A stretch of DNA of 64,000 nt from Pelecanus crispus (Eukaryota; Chordata; Aves; Pelecaniformes; Pelecanidae), in assembly GCF_030463565.1 (NCBI RefSeq), contig NC_134676.1:24904728-24968727 (forward strand). Reading direction: 5' to 3'. A program made the position numbers and the translations under genes. Every line of letters starts with the position of its first letter. The first letter of the stretch is position 1. The notes beneath the pieces are model-generated. The model searched no databases, was not told the DNA's origin, and saw only the letters and a program-made list of their open reading frames with translations. This document shows positions 39,001 to 46,207 of the stretch, piece after piece.

Positions 39001-42000
39001 ACAGGTATCTCTCTGCCCTCTCTCGCCACAGTGTATGTATAAAAATATATCATCTAAAAAATTGGTGGGAAACATTAAAGACAAACGTAACAAGCCTCTT
39101 ACATTTCTTCTGTGTGTATACTTATCACTGTCTTTCTGGGTTTATTTGTGTGGGTACCACCATCAATAAAGGCTATGATGACAGATACCACTGCTTGCAG
39201 GAACAGTAGCAGCTCTGATTTTCCAGGCTACCCACAGGACTAACATACTTTAGCATGCCTCTCCATATGACTTTTTTACCTACCAGCTTTGCTCATTTAA
39301 AATTGGGGCGGGGGGGGAAGGTCCTGGGTTTTCTGTTGGGTTTTTTTCTGGTAGCCCAGGGCAGGCGCTGTGCATGAATACAGCATCAGATTTTCTACAG
39401 CTGTCATCTACATTTGATGCATGTGACACTTGAGAGACATGAAAGGTGTTTGCAGATTTACTGAACGTATGTAGCATATCCCAGACAGAAATGTTGTAGC
39501 CCTGCATTGCTCAAGCAGCCTCTTAACTTCTCAATCTAGTACCTTAAGCCCATGCTCTCTACCTTCCTAGCAGACATACTGCCTTCCCAAACTAAGGTCC
39601 CAGTTCTCCTTCCACATCTTGTACTGCCTTACATGTATCTCCAAACCAAGATTGTAATCTCATGTCATTACCTATCATCTCATTGTTATTCTGTCACTCT
39701 CACCCCTCTGTCCCCGTAATCGGGACTCCCCCAATATCGTAGTCTTACCCATTTATGGTACAATTTGTCATTAAGCCACTGCTGTTTATTTCATACTGCT
39801 GCCCTGTCCTCCTCCTGGCTTGTACATGTGCTGTAGCTATAAAAGCATTTTGTCTGAGTAAAGGTTCGTATCTTGTACCTTCTTCAAAAAAGCCTACAGC
39901 AGCTGCAGCAGCATTTCTTGCTGTTCTTTGAAGTGTCTTAGGGTAGATATAGATCCTACCATCTATGCAAGCCCTAAATGAAATGGTATACTGGAAGTGA
40001 AGACAGCTGAAAACATGATTTTAAATACTGAATTTGCTTTTAAAATCCCTGCTTTATTTTGGTTTTGATCTGTGAGGAAAATAACATTTCAAAAGATGGA
40101 GCTTATAATGGCAATTCCTTTATTAAAAATATGCCTCTCAACTGTTTGTAACTGAAGCAATTCAGATGGAAATGACGTAACTCCAAGGTTTTTTTCCATG
40201 GTTAAAATTCTAATAATTTAGGATGCATGTTGAGATCTTTGAATGAAAGGTGGTAAAGAAACTCCAGCTACTTTGATGCTAGTTAATTAAATGTTCTTAC
40301 CCAATTAGGCCTTTTAACCCTCCGTCAGATTGTTTTGAGCAAAGTTGACCAGGCACTGCATACAAAACCATCTGTTGACCCAGCAGATGAATATGCTAAA
40401 TACTGTGTGGAGATTCTAGGAATTCCTGCCACACCAGGTATGTAAGTATGAAGCTTTTATACAGCATGTCCAAATGGTTTGATTAAACATGCTTTTCTTT
40501 CCCAATAATGCTTGGCATACCAAAACCGTGAGTCATTGTTTATAAAAGAACCTACTTTATGAAGCTGAAATAATTACTTCAAAACTTTGGGTGATCTTAA
40601 TGATCTCTTCTGAAGGAATATTAAGGTAAATATAAAACTTAACCTTTTGCAGGTTATATTTTAGAGTGGCATGACATGAATACCACTTTAGATGTTCTGT
40701 CACATCTGTGTTGGATGTATGAATTGAGCTTCCTTTGTAGTCAACAGAATATGGCCAGTACTTTGAGGCATACCCAGACCCTTTATGTTAGAAGTTTCAA
40801 AGTAGTTGATAGAAATTCCTTATTAATTTATTCTTAAAGTTGAAGTACTGTATACATCAAAGAAACCGCATTAGATTTAAATAAATTAATGTTAATTTAC
40901 TTTTCAAGGAACAAACATGCCAGCTACTTTTGGACATCTGGCAGGTGGTTATGATGGTCAGTACTATGGATACCTGTGGAGTGAAGTGTTTTCCATGGAC
41001 ATTTTTTATAGCTGCTTTAAGCAAGAAGGAATAATGAATCCAAAGGTAGGTTATGAATACTTTTTACTAAAGACTTTTGTGGCAGCTTGTCTGAAACCAC
41101 ATTTATTGCAATCATGATCCATAGGTATAACATCTCAAGTACTTCTTCTGTACCCATCAGGTTCAGATCAACAAAAAAAAAGGTGTATAAATAATTACTT
41201 TAGAAAATAATCTTAAAATTTCCAGGAGCACTTGGACTTTAATAGAATTATTATGTAGTCACATATTTAGTATTATATTATGAGACTTTTAAGACACTGT
41301 GTTGCATTGTCTAATGCCTTCGTCTTTAATTTTAGACTGAAAAAACATCCTCCATTGCAAGAGCAGATGCATATTCTTCTGCTGTGAAAGCTGTATGATA
41401 ATGGTGCTCTGTCTCCATTAATAGTACCTCAAGTGTGTGGTACTTTCATGTAGTTATTATTATTTAGAAAACTGAATTTATTTTGAGCTTTCTCTTTCAC
41501 AGCATAACTTGCAAATTTTTTCCTCTTTAGTTTTTCTCCCGAGTGGCTTTTGAAGTTCAAATCATTGACAGGTTCTAGATCTACTGGGCTGCTTTTCCCT
41601 TGTGTCATTTTTCAGCCTCTTCTGCCTCCAGCAGAAGGAAAGGATAGTTAGTGATGTAGTTAGTAGTCCTGCGAACTCTGCAACCTTTTCTATGTTTCAG
41701 AGATTATACTATTAGACTTGTGAGTTGAGATGCTGCAGTTCTATCATGGGCAAGACCTTTCAGTTTTCCTGATTCTCTTATCTGTCTTCTGGATTCAGCA
41801 GCCAGCACTATTTCATCCCTTCAGTAAATGTATACAAGAGAGAAGTAAAGGAGAGAGTAGAAAGTGCTTAACTTTCCTGTTCCTCTCCTGGAATTTGCCT
41901 TCATTCCTCCCTTTCCTTATCACAGCAACCAAAACTTCTAGAACTGTCCCGCCCTCTAGAGGGTGGAGAAAGTAAACAAGATTAGACTTTGACCTGGACA

Positions 42001-45000
42001 AAGAGAGGAGTCCAAAGAGGAGATGGGGCTAGAAAACTGGGGCAATGGTTAGGCCAATAAAACCCCAAAGGGATTTTATAAAGAAAAGCAGCAAACTGTA
42101 TAATTTGAGAGGAGAGGTGATGAAATGTTTGGAGGTCAAGATTGATTTTGAAGTGCTAGGGATTCATAACAGGTGCATGTGAGAATAAGCATACCTGTTT
42201 ATTCAGTAGGAATGTTGTCAGTCATAAATAAGAGCAGGAGAGAAGAAATGGCAAGTTAAATAAGAGAATAAAATAACTTTTTAATAAAATGCTGTTCATA
42301 TGGATCTTAAAAAATGAAATTTAGGGAGGGGTCAGACTTGCTGGGTTTTTTAACTCAGCAGTTGGGGCAGGTGGATAAGGGTGCTGGTGCCAGACTTGTG
42401 GGACTTTGTGTCAGTTCTCTGTTCTGACACACGCATATGCCTCCAGTGTCATCACAGACCTTTTTTCCCTTAGCTTTACTCCCTACTCTCAAAACTCTTT
42501 TTTGAGTGATTGTATAGTCAAAACCCTAAGCTATAGTTTGCCAGAACTGCTCTGTGACCTTTACTTCTCCTGAGGGATTGTCCTGGTTTCAGCTGGGATA
42601 GAGTTAATCTTCTTCCTAGTAGCAGGCACAGTGCTGTGTTTTGGATTTAGTAGGAGAAGAATGTTGATAACACACTGATGTTTTAGTTGTTGCTAAGTAC
42701 TGCTTATGCTAGTCAAGGACTTTTCAGCTTCCCATGCTCTGCCAGATGCACAAGAAACTGGGAGGGGGCACAGCCAGAATAGTTGATCCAAACTGACCAA
42801 AGGGCTATTCCATACCATGTGATGTCATGCTCAGTATAGAAACTGGGGGGGGTTGGCCGGGGAGCCACGATCGCTGCTCGGGAACTGTCTGGGTATTGGT
42901 GGGTGGTGAGCAATTGCATTGTGCATCACTTGCATTGTATATTATTATTTTATTGTTACTATTATCATTACTATTTTACTTTATTTCAATTATTAAACTG
43001 TTCTTATCTCAACCCAGGAGTGTTTCTCACTCTTACTCCTCCGATTCTCTCCCCCATCCCATCGGGGCAGGGGGAGTGAGCGAGCAGCTGCATGGTGCTT
43101 AGTTGCTGGCTGGGGCTAAACCACGACAGGGATGAAAGTGCCTTTTATTCTGATGGTTTTTGTGGGCATTTTTATTTTCTTTGTCTGTGTATGGGAGGCT
43201 TTGAGAATAAATTAATTATGTTAGGAGTGAATATGTGCCATGGTTCAGCTAAAAGGCAACTAATGCCTCTTTCAATGTGAAGCCTGCTATCTAGTCTAGG
43301 AAGTGAGGAAGAAAAATGATTATTTGTGTGCGTGTGTGTGTGAGACTCGCTCTCTAGCATATGTGTGCACACACACTTTGCTTAATTGCTGATAAAACTT
43401 CAGGGGTAACTGGAGATTTTCCCTCCCTCTTCAGAGCAATGCTATCTTCTCAGATTGGTTCTTTCAACTTGTTTTCCTTATTTGCATTCCGTGTAAGTGT
43501 AATAGAGTTCCACAGGATGGGACAAATGATCTTTTATAAACAAATACCAGATACCAGTACGATTTTTGTAGTTACTCATATTTCATTATATCTACATTTA
43601 GACTAGTCTTCAAAACGGCAGGAAAGGAAAACGGTTATGGTGTTATGACTAGGGCTTTTAGAAATTTGGCTTACCTCTTCCTGTTAGAATAAAACCTCTC
43701 TTCCTGTTTTGAGCAACAGTTATAGAAATTAGTTTCAGAGACTGTATCTATAAAAATTCTTCAGCAAACATGTAACTCTAACTTAATTGGTTGTCACACT
43801 TCTCAATTCTTGCACATTATCTGAAATAACCTCTGGTCTCCCTAAAACTGAGCAATGTGCTGGCTCTGGAGAGACAACAGCAAAGACTCATGTCTACTCA
43901 ACACTTAAACTACAAGGAACAATACCTTCATTTGCTGCTGATGTTCAGGAAACTAACACAAATAGCAAAGTATAAGCAATGCTTCAGTAAATATTTTTTT
44001 TTTTTTTTGTACCTAGTTTTTTCCAGCTGTAATTCAGACAATGCAATTGGTAATGCAATTAAGTCATGGAAGTCCATCAGTTAAAAAGCCCTATGCTTGT
44101 TTTTGCAGTACAGCTATCAGGAAGTGGTGTGGTCCTGTAATCTCATAGCTTTGACATGTGGGGGAAGTATATACGTCTATATACAGTGACTAAAAGGAAG
44201 AACATTGTTTTCTTCAATATCAGAAGTATCTGCATGCAAAATAAAATGTTCTCACTGATAGACATGTCTCAGAAACCCAAAATTCTCCAGATATGTTCTT
44301 TAAAATATGACCTCTTGTTTAAGAAAGTCCTCATTACTGTTGTCTCAGAAGCTTGGTTCATTCTTTTTAAAGGAATCTATTCCTTCTGAGGTAATAATGT
44401 TTCTTCCTGAAAATAAAACCTGAGTTAAGTCTTCGTAACTTTAAGGTACTTTAATAGGGGAGTTAGATGTGTTTCTATATATTATATATACTACTGTGCA
44501 TAGTATGTGTGTATGTGCCATGTCATTCCTCAATGTATATAGATCTGTCTCTGAACTATCATCTCTGTTCTCCAAACAGAGATGAAAGAAAGAAAAATCA
44601 TCAATTAAGAGAGAATGGATGTTAGGCTCCCTTTTCCTGCCAGTCAGTCACGGTGATAATCTATCACTGACGATTGCGTGGAGATTGTTCATGTGTTATG
44701 CTTTATAGAATGTCTTCCAGACAAGTTTTGACTGTAGTTCCCAAAACAGTGTAAAACCACAAGAAAAACTATTTCTTCAAGAATAGCTTAAATTTCTGCT
44801 CTCTTGAGTTCTTCCAGCAGATCTAAATTATACTTGTGCTGTATCCTGATCTGGTATTAAGAAAATCTGGAAGGAAGGAAGGTGTTTAATCATAAGTAGA
44901 TTTTTAAATACACAACAAATACAGAAAAGAAGCAGTTTGCAAGATAAGAAATACTAACATTCTGTTTTACCTTTTATCAGGCTGGGATGAAATACAGAAA

Positions 45001-45115
45001 CCTCATTTTGAAACCTGGAGGATCTTTGGATGGGATGGATATGCTACAAAATTTCTTGGAGCGTAAACCAAGCCAGAGGGCTTTTCTATTGAGTAAGGGA
45101 TTATGTGTTCAGTAA
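3041..45115 (+). CDS. NLN: Neurolysin, mitochondrial/cytosolic M3 zinc oligopeptidase (complete, 13 coding exons)
   Basis: Neurolysin cleaves short peptides such as neurotensin and bradykinin, in the cytosol and mitochondria. The coding exons are 3041-3072, 17551-17807, 20286-20434, 25938-26045, 27520-27622, 28348-28508, 29939-30074, 33801-34167, 35539-35740, 38818-39004, 40309-40437, 40909-41045 and 44981-45115. They sum to 2103 nt, or 700 residues plus stop, close to the roughly 704 of mammalian NLN. All junctions are GT-AG and keep frame. Residues 1-20 are Arg-rich without acids, like a mitochondrial presequence. The zinc site HEFGH is at 493-497, with the third ligand Glu522 in DFVEVPSQ. 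The substrate loop [16 protein letters not shown] is near 619-634. The paralogue THOP1 is less likely: the neighbour is SGTB, and residues such as the NTAKST and ICAQ stretches follow NLN. The start was chosen from the exon 1 donor phase and N-terminal similarity. No disabling change is seen. Confidence 0.95.
4498..4510. repeat. 13-nt C homopolymer
   Basis: Uninterrupted run of C in intron 1. Its length should be treated as uncertain in an assembly. Confidence 0.9.
5270..5620. repeat. Possible DNA-transposon (hAT-like) remnant
   Basis: Near the right edge (5565-5605) the text tgaatttgacccatggagc resembles the sub-terminal 'associated with ... grey-area' wording of hAT/Charlie ends (consensus-like GAATTTGGCCCATGGGCC). 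The block also has unusually open frames on both strands. No terminal inverted repeat or 8-bp duplication was found, so this is a weak call. Confidence 0.2.
6560..6860 (-). mobile_element. Ancient CR1/L3-like LINE fragment (RT region), antisense
   Basis: Although strongly decayed, the plus-strand wording follows the antisense of CR1/L3 reverse-transcriptase DNA. The segments caccctgcagggttccactgg-like, a middle part on 'aaccatttatcc', then 'ttctttgaagaagtc' in reverse and 'gagtcaagatttccct' occur in the order expected of these elements. No open frame is retained. The family was recognised from memory of consensus order, not from a search. Confidence 0.6.
11161..11450 (-). mobile_element. Old CR1 3'-end fragment, antisense
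   Basis: It opens with the antisense CR1 tail pattern (gactggaagggac ... ctagtcctgtgcagccc). It continues with a decayed form of the CR1 segment that normally reads 'gggcagctgtttcag ... tcactgccctgatgg'. There is no 8-bp ATTCTATG tail left. Divergence is high, consistent with an old insertion. Confidence 0.55.
15255..17201 (+). mobile_element. 5'-truncated CR1 LINE, sense to NLN, with broken ORF2
   Basis: The DNA encodes the linker and reverse-transcriptase part of CR1 ORF2. Recognisable motifs are [20 protein letters not shown] at 15723, [14 protein letters not shown] near 16083 and [12 protein letters not shown] near 16344, followed by the C-terminal part to the stop at about 17130. The frame is broken by shifts near 15900-16050, a stop after SSWQ at 16247 and a shift near 16470. 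The endonuclease domain and ORF1 are missing, as in most CR1 copies. The 3' UTR continues into the bipartite tail listed next. The left border near 15255 is approximate. Confidence 0.9.
17202..17361 (+). mobile_element. Second CR1 3' end joined to the element (bipartite tail)
   Basis: After the first CR1 end (…ccttaatgattcctag) come about 75 bp of non-CR1-looking spacer. A second CR1 3' end follows from about 17275 (aatggtttagtggtggactt…) and closes with ttctatgatt. The same order, spacer included, recurs in reverse at 49139-49463. It was therefore probably part of the mobilised element and not a chance neighbour. Confidence 0.75.
17551..17807 (+). CDS. NLN: NLN exon 2
   Basis: Completes Arg11 and encodes residues to 97, including RMTLGAE and [12 protein letters not shown], both characteristic of NLN N termini. 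The internal Met21 codon (17579-17581) follows the presequence-like part. The exon ends in phase 1 before GTTAGT. Confidence 0.95.
17808..20285 (+). other. NLN: NLN intron 2
   Basis: Runs from donor GTTAGT to acceptor TTTAAACAG. No gene or clear repeat was recognised in it. Confidence 0.9.
20286..20434 (+). CDS. NLN: NLN exon 3
   Basis: Encodes residues 97-146 ([19 protein letters not shown]… to VYLQ), part of the helical N-terminal half that walls the narrow substrate channel. Ends in phase 0 at CAG/GTAAAT. The open frame that continues into the intron is not supported as coding. Confidence 0.95.
21661..21712. repeat. Imperfect tandem duplication with T-runs
   Basis: The phrase cttatgttgatttttttttt occurs twice about 30 bp apart, with short C/T-rich text between. 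Probably replication slippage. Confidence 0.6.
24636..24722 (-). mobile_element. CR1 3'-end fragment, antisense
   Basis: Begins with atagaatcatagaatcg, the reverse of the CR1 octamer tail. It continues with the antisense of the same 3' end type as the second half of the 17.2-kb tail (…agtccaaccattaacc, then cactaccaagcccacc). It is truncated at about 86 bp. Confidence 0.9.
25938..26045 (+). CDS. NLN: NLN exon 4
   Basis: Encodes residues 147-182 ([18 protein letters not shown]…[10 protein letters not shown]). Acceptor CATTTCAG, donor GTAAAT; both ends in phase 0, so 36 codons could be skipped without a frameshift. Confidence 0.95.
26046..27519 (+). other. NLN: NLN intron 4
   Basis: No repeat or RNA gene was recognised. 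The last 300 bases happen to be open in frame with exon 5. Confidence 0.9.
27520..27622 (+). CDS. NLN: NLN exon 5
   Basis: Encodes residues 183-217 ([20 protein letters not shown]…FSKEEL). Acceptor CCGATACAG, donor GTGAGT, phase 1 at the end. Confidence 0.95.
27623..28347 (+). other. NLN: NLN intron 5
   Basis: Short intron of 725 bp; nothing further recognised. Confidence 0.9.
28348..28508 (+). CDS. NLN: NLN exon 6
   Basis: Encodes residues 217-270 ([20 protein letters not shown], then [14 protein letters not shown] to FNSRCKE). Ends in phase 0 at GAG/GTATGT. Confidence 0.95.
28509..29938 (+). other. NLN: NLN intron 6
   Basis: No coding content or recognised repeat family. Confidence 0.9.
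29939..30074 (+). CDS. NLN: NLN exon 7
   Basis: Encodes residues 271-316 ([20 protein letters not shown]…[13 protein letters not shown]). Acceptor TTTTTTAG, donor GTTTGT, phase 1 at the end. Confidence 0.95.
30075..33800 (+). other. NLN: NLN intron 7
   Basis: Contains the 1.5-kb antisense CR1 (31897-33380). The A/T-rich first 1.8 kb shows nothing else. Confidence 0.9.
31897..33380 (-). mobile_element. 5'-truncated CR1 LINE, antisense to NLN, long RT frame retained
   Basis: On the plus strand it starts with the reversed CR1 tail (agaatcatagaatgatttgg) and then antisense 3' UTR. On the minus strand the reverse transcriptase is open for 328 codons (33284-32298), from [20 protein letters not shown] to the thumb region. 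Motifs are [14 protein letters not shown] and [10 protein letters not shown], where the usual FADDT has Ser for Phe. A few residues are missing after GSVLGP (NIFISD where LFNIFISD is usual). The frame breaks at about 32298, before the normal C terminus. Endonuclease and ORF1 are absent, and the copy starts just upstream of 'LAKPLSII'. It is younger-looking than the 15-kb copy but not functional. Confidence 0.93.
33801..34167 (+). CDS. NLN: NLN exon 8 (largest exon)
   Basis: Encodes residues 316-438, from [20 protein letters not shown] through KINAWDL-type text ([20 protein letters not shown]) and [20 protein letters not shown] to FYLDLHP. The NAWDLHYY segment leads into the catalytic half of the protein. 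Ends in phase 2 at CAG/GTAATT. Confidence 0.95.
34168..35538 (+). other. NLN: NLN intron 8
   Basis: Contains an old antisense CR1/L3-like remnant (34480-35040); otherwise A/T-rich without recognised content. Confidence 0.9.
34480..35040 (-). mobile_element. Ancient CR1/L3-like LINE remnant (RT region), antisense
   Basis: The plus strand preserves the order of antisense CR1/L3 RT wording: 'gatcaggaccaagaatagat' then 'cctgtggagcacacc', later 'gattcgacaggatttattct', and finally 'tttttaagataggcac'. These correspond to the usual 'accggacccagga…', 'gaccccact', 'catgatttgttcttgac' and 'tttttaaagatgggcac' blocks. All frames are broken. Borders are approximate. Confidence 0.6.
35539..35740 (+). CDS. 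NLN: NLN exon 9, zinc-binding exon
   Basis: Encodes residues 438-505. It ends with [20 protein letters not shown] and ICAQ, so it contains the HExxH zinc site at 35702-35716 (His493, catalytic Glu494, His497). The exon begins [19 protein letters not shown]. Ends in phase 0 at CAG/GTTAGT. Confidence 0.97.
35741..38817 (+). other. NLN: NLN intron 9
   Basis: A 3.1-kb intron with no recognised gene or repeat family. Confidence 0.9.
38818..39004 (+). CDS. NLN: NLN exon 10, third zinc ligand
   Basis: Encodes residues 506-568 ([20 protein letters not shown]…ASRLANT). Glu522 of DFVEVPSQ (38866-38868) lies 25 residues after His497, the spacing of the third zinc ligand in M3 peptidases. Ends in phase 1 at ACAG/GTATCT. 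Confidence 0.96.
39005..40308 (+). other. NLN: NLN intron 10
   Basis: Includes a C/T-rich stretch (39500-39800); no family recognised. Confidence 0.9.
40309..40437 (+). CDS. NLN: NLN exon 11
   Basis: Encodes residues 568-611 ([20 protein letters not shown]…[16 protein letters not shown]). Acceptor CCAATTAG, donor GTATGT, phase 1 at both ends. Confidence 0.95.
40438..40908 (+). other. NLN: NLN intron 11
   Basis: The shortest intron (471 bp); nothing else seen. Confidence 0.9.
40909..41045 (+). CDS. NLN: NLN exon 12, substrate-loop exon
   Basis: Encodes residues 611-656 ([20 protein letters not shown], then [20 protein letters not shown]). In M3 oligopeptidases the His and Tyr residues of this Gly-rich loop (here His620, Tyr625, Tyr629/630, Tyr632) contact the substrate and stabilise the transition state; all are present. 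Ends in phase 0 at AAG/GTAGGT. Confidence 0.96.
42574..42578. repeat. 5' target-site duplication of the LTR
   Basis: GGGAT directly precedes the TG of the LTR and is repeated after its CA end (43129-43133). Five bases is the length typical of ERVL-class integration. Confidence 0.8.
42579..43128 (+). mobile_element. Solo LTR of an avian endogenous retrovirus (ERVL type)
   Basis: A 550-bp unit begins TGTCCTGGTTTCAGCTGGGA and ends ACCACGACA, with TG…CA termini and a flanking 5-bp duplication. There is no gag, pol or env on either side, so this is a solo LTR left by recombination. It resembles LTRs known from bird genomes (TguERVL type, from memory). The ATTAAA near 42988 and the following T-rich text could serve as its polyadenylation signal. 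It has the same orientation as NLN and lies within intron 12. Confidence 0.88.
43129..43133. repeat. 3' target-site duplication of the LTR
   Basis: GGGAT matches the five bases before the LTR. Confidence 0.8.
44981..45115 (+). CDS. NLN: NLN exon 13 (last coding exon)
   Basis: Encodes residues 657-700 ([20 protein letters not shown]…LSKGLCVQ), then TAA at 45113-45115. Acceptor CTTTTATCAG. The [12 protein letters not shown] text is the usual NLN C-terminal signature. Confidence 0.97.
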   Translation, partial: AGMKYRNLILKPGGSLDGMDMLQNFLERKPSQRAFLLSKGLCVQ

Positions 45116-45248
45116 AATTAGGGTTCCTTTGTAATGACATATAAGTATGGAATGAGTTGGAAATGTCAGTGTATTTCACATCTTAACTATGTATCACTCT
45201 AGGGAAATTGGGTCACTTTTTGATGATTTATTTTTTTTTAATTGTATA

Positions 45249-45254
45249 AATAAA
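45249..45254 (+). terminator. NLN: Candidate poly(A) signal 1
   Basis: AATAAA, 134 bases after the stop codon, in A/T-rich context. Confidence 0.5.
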
Positions 45255-45486
45255 AATCTGAATTTTTAAAAATTGCATAGAAGTACAAAATTCAACACAT
45301 CAGGGAAAAAAATTCTGAGATGTGCAGAAGCTGAGGAATTTGGATGCTAATTTTTTTTAATTGTTATGAAATAATACTCATCAGTATGGGGAGTTGATGC
45401 CATGTTTCTCTTTTAATTGATGCACTTAAACTATGTCTTGTGAAAAATTTTAGAACTGGAGGGGGGAAAAAAAGGACACTACCAGC

Positions 45487-45492
45487 AATAAA
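45487..45492 (+). terminator. NLN: Candidate poly(A) signal 2
   Basis: AATAAA, followed within 60 bases by T/G-rich text. Confidence 0.4.
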
Positions 45493-45899
45493 AGAAACAT
45501 TCATTCTTATTCTGTATTCTTCTATTGTATTGATGGCTCACCACTGTCTTTGATGGGGAGGAAGTGTGTTTGATTTCATCATGGTTTGGGTTCCGTCTAG
45601 CTTCCTGACAAATTTCAAGTCTGAGAGCCTGCCCCAGACAGCTTTGCAGCAGAGATACTTGTGTGATACTTTTAGACTTCATTCTGATGCATGTTAAATT
45701 CTTGTTCCTGGTGGGAATGGTAAAAGTCAGTCCAAGATTTTCGTATTCCTTTCTAGTGTGGCATGCAGAGGTGCTACAAAAAACTTCATAGTTTTAATGA
45801 TTTCAGCTGTGGGAGTGTGAAAGTAATCAAGGAATTATTTTGCAGTTTTTCTGCAAGATCAGGAAAAATGAATCTTACAAGCCAACTCCACACCACCCA

Positions 45900-45905
45900 A
45901 ATAAA
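45900..45905 (+). terminator. NLN: Candidate poly(A) signal 3
   Basis: AATAAA followed by a TTTTTGTGTCTTT stretch about 20 bases on, the best downstream element of the three. Confidence 0.45.
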
Positions 45906-46171
45906 ACTGCTAATGCAAGTACACTTTTTGTGTCTTTAGATTTCATACCTTACTTTGGTTTTGGTATTACAACATGTATATGAACAAACTTTAATTTTGG
46001 TTACTAGCTAATATATTATAGATATTTGAACCATAGCTGTAAACATGGTTGGTATTCTTATTTGTTTTTTCAACCACAAAGTAAGAAAATGTGCCTGGTC
46101 AACTCAAAAGACTTCCTCTTTCTAGCAAAAGAAAACTGAAAGCATTTACTTTGGGTCAAATTTATATGTTT

Positions 46172-46172
<1 letters not shown>

Positions 46173-46206
<34 letters not shown>
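46173..46206 (+). repeat. 34-nt G homopolymer
   Basis: An unbroken run of 34 G about 1.06 kb after the NLN stop, flanked by ATGTTTC and AACAATTG. It can form G-quadruplexes. Its exact length is unreliable in most sequencing. An open frame through it (polyglycine) is an artefact. Confidence 0.9.

Positions 46207-46207
<1 letters not shown>

Larger units (their letters stand above)
41046..44980 (+). other. NLN: NLN intron 12
   Basis: Holds the solo LTR (42579-43128) and a short GT-rich tract (43325-43345). Nothing else recognised. Confidence 0.9.
45116..45905 (+). other. NLN: NLN 3' UTR (extent uncertain)
   Basis: A/T-rich sequence after the stop codon. It contains three canonical AATAAA hexamers that could each end the transcript. 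Longer isoforms cannot be excluded. Confidence 0.6.

Noticed and set aside
42579..43128. A retroviral gene body beside the LTR
   Set aside because: Unique-looking intron sequence lies directly outside the GGGAT duplications, so only a solo LTR is present.
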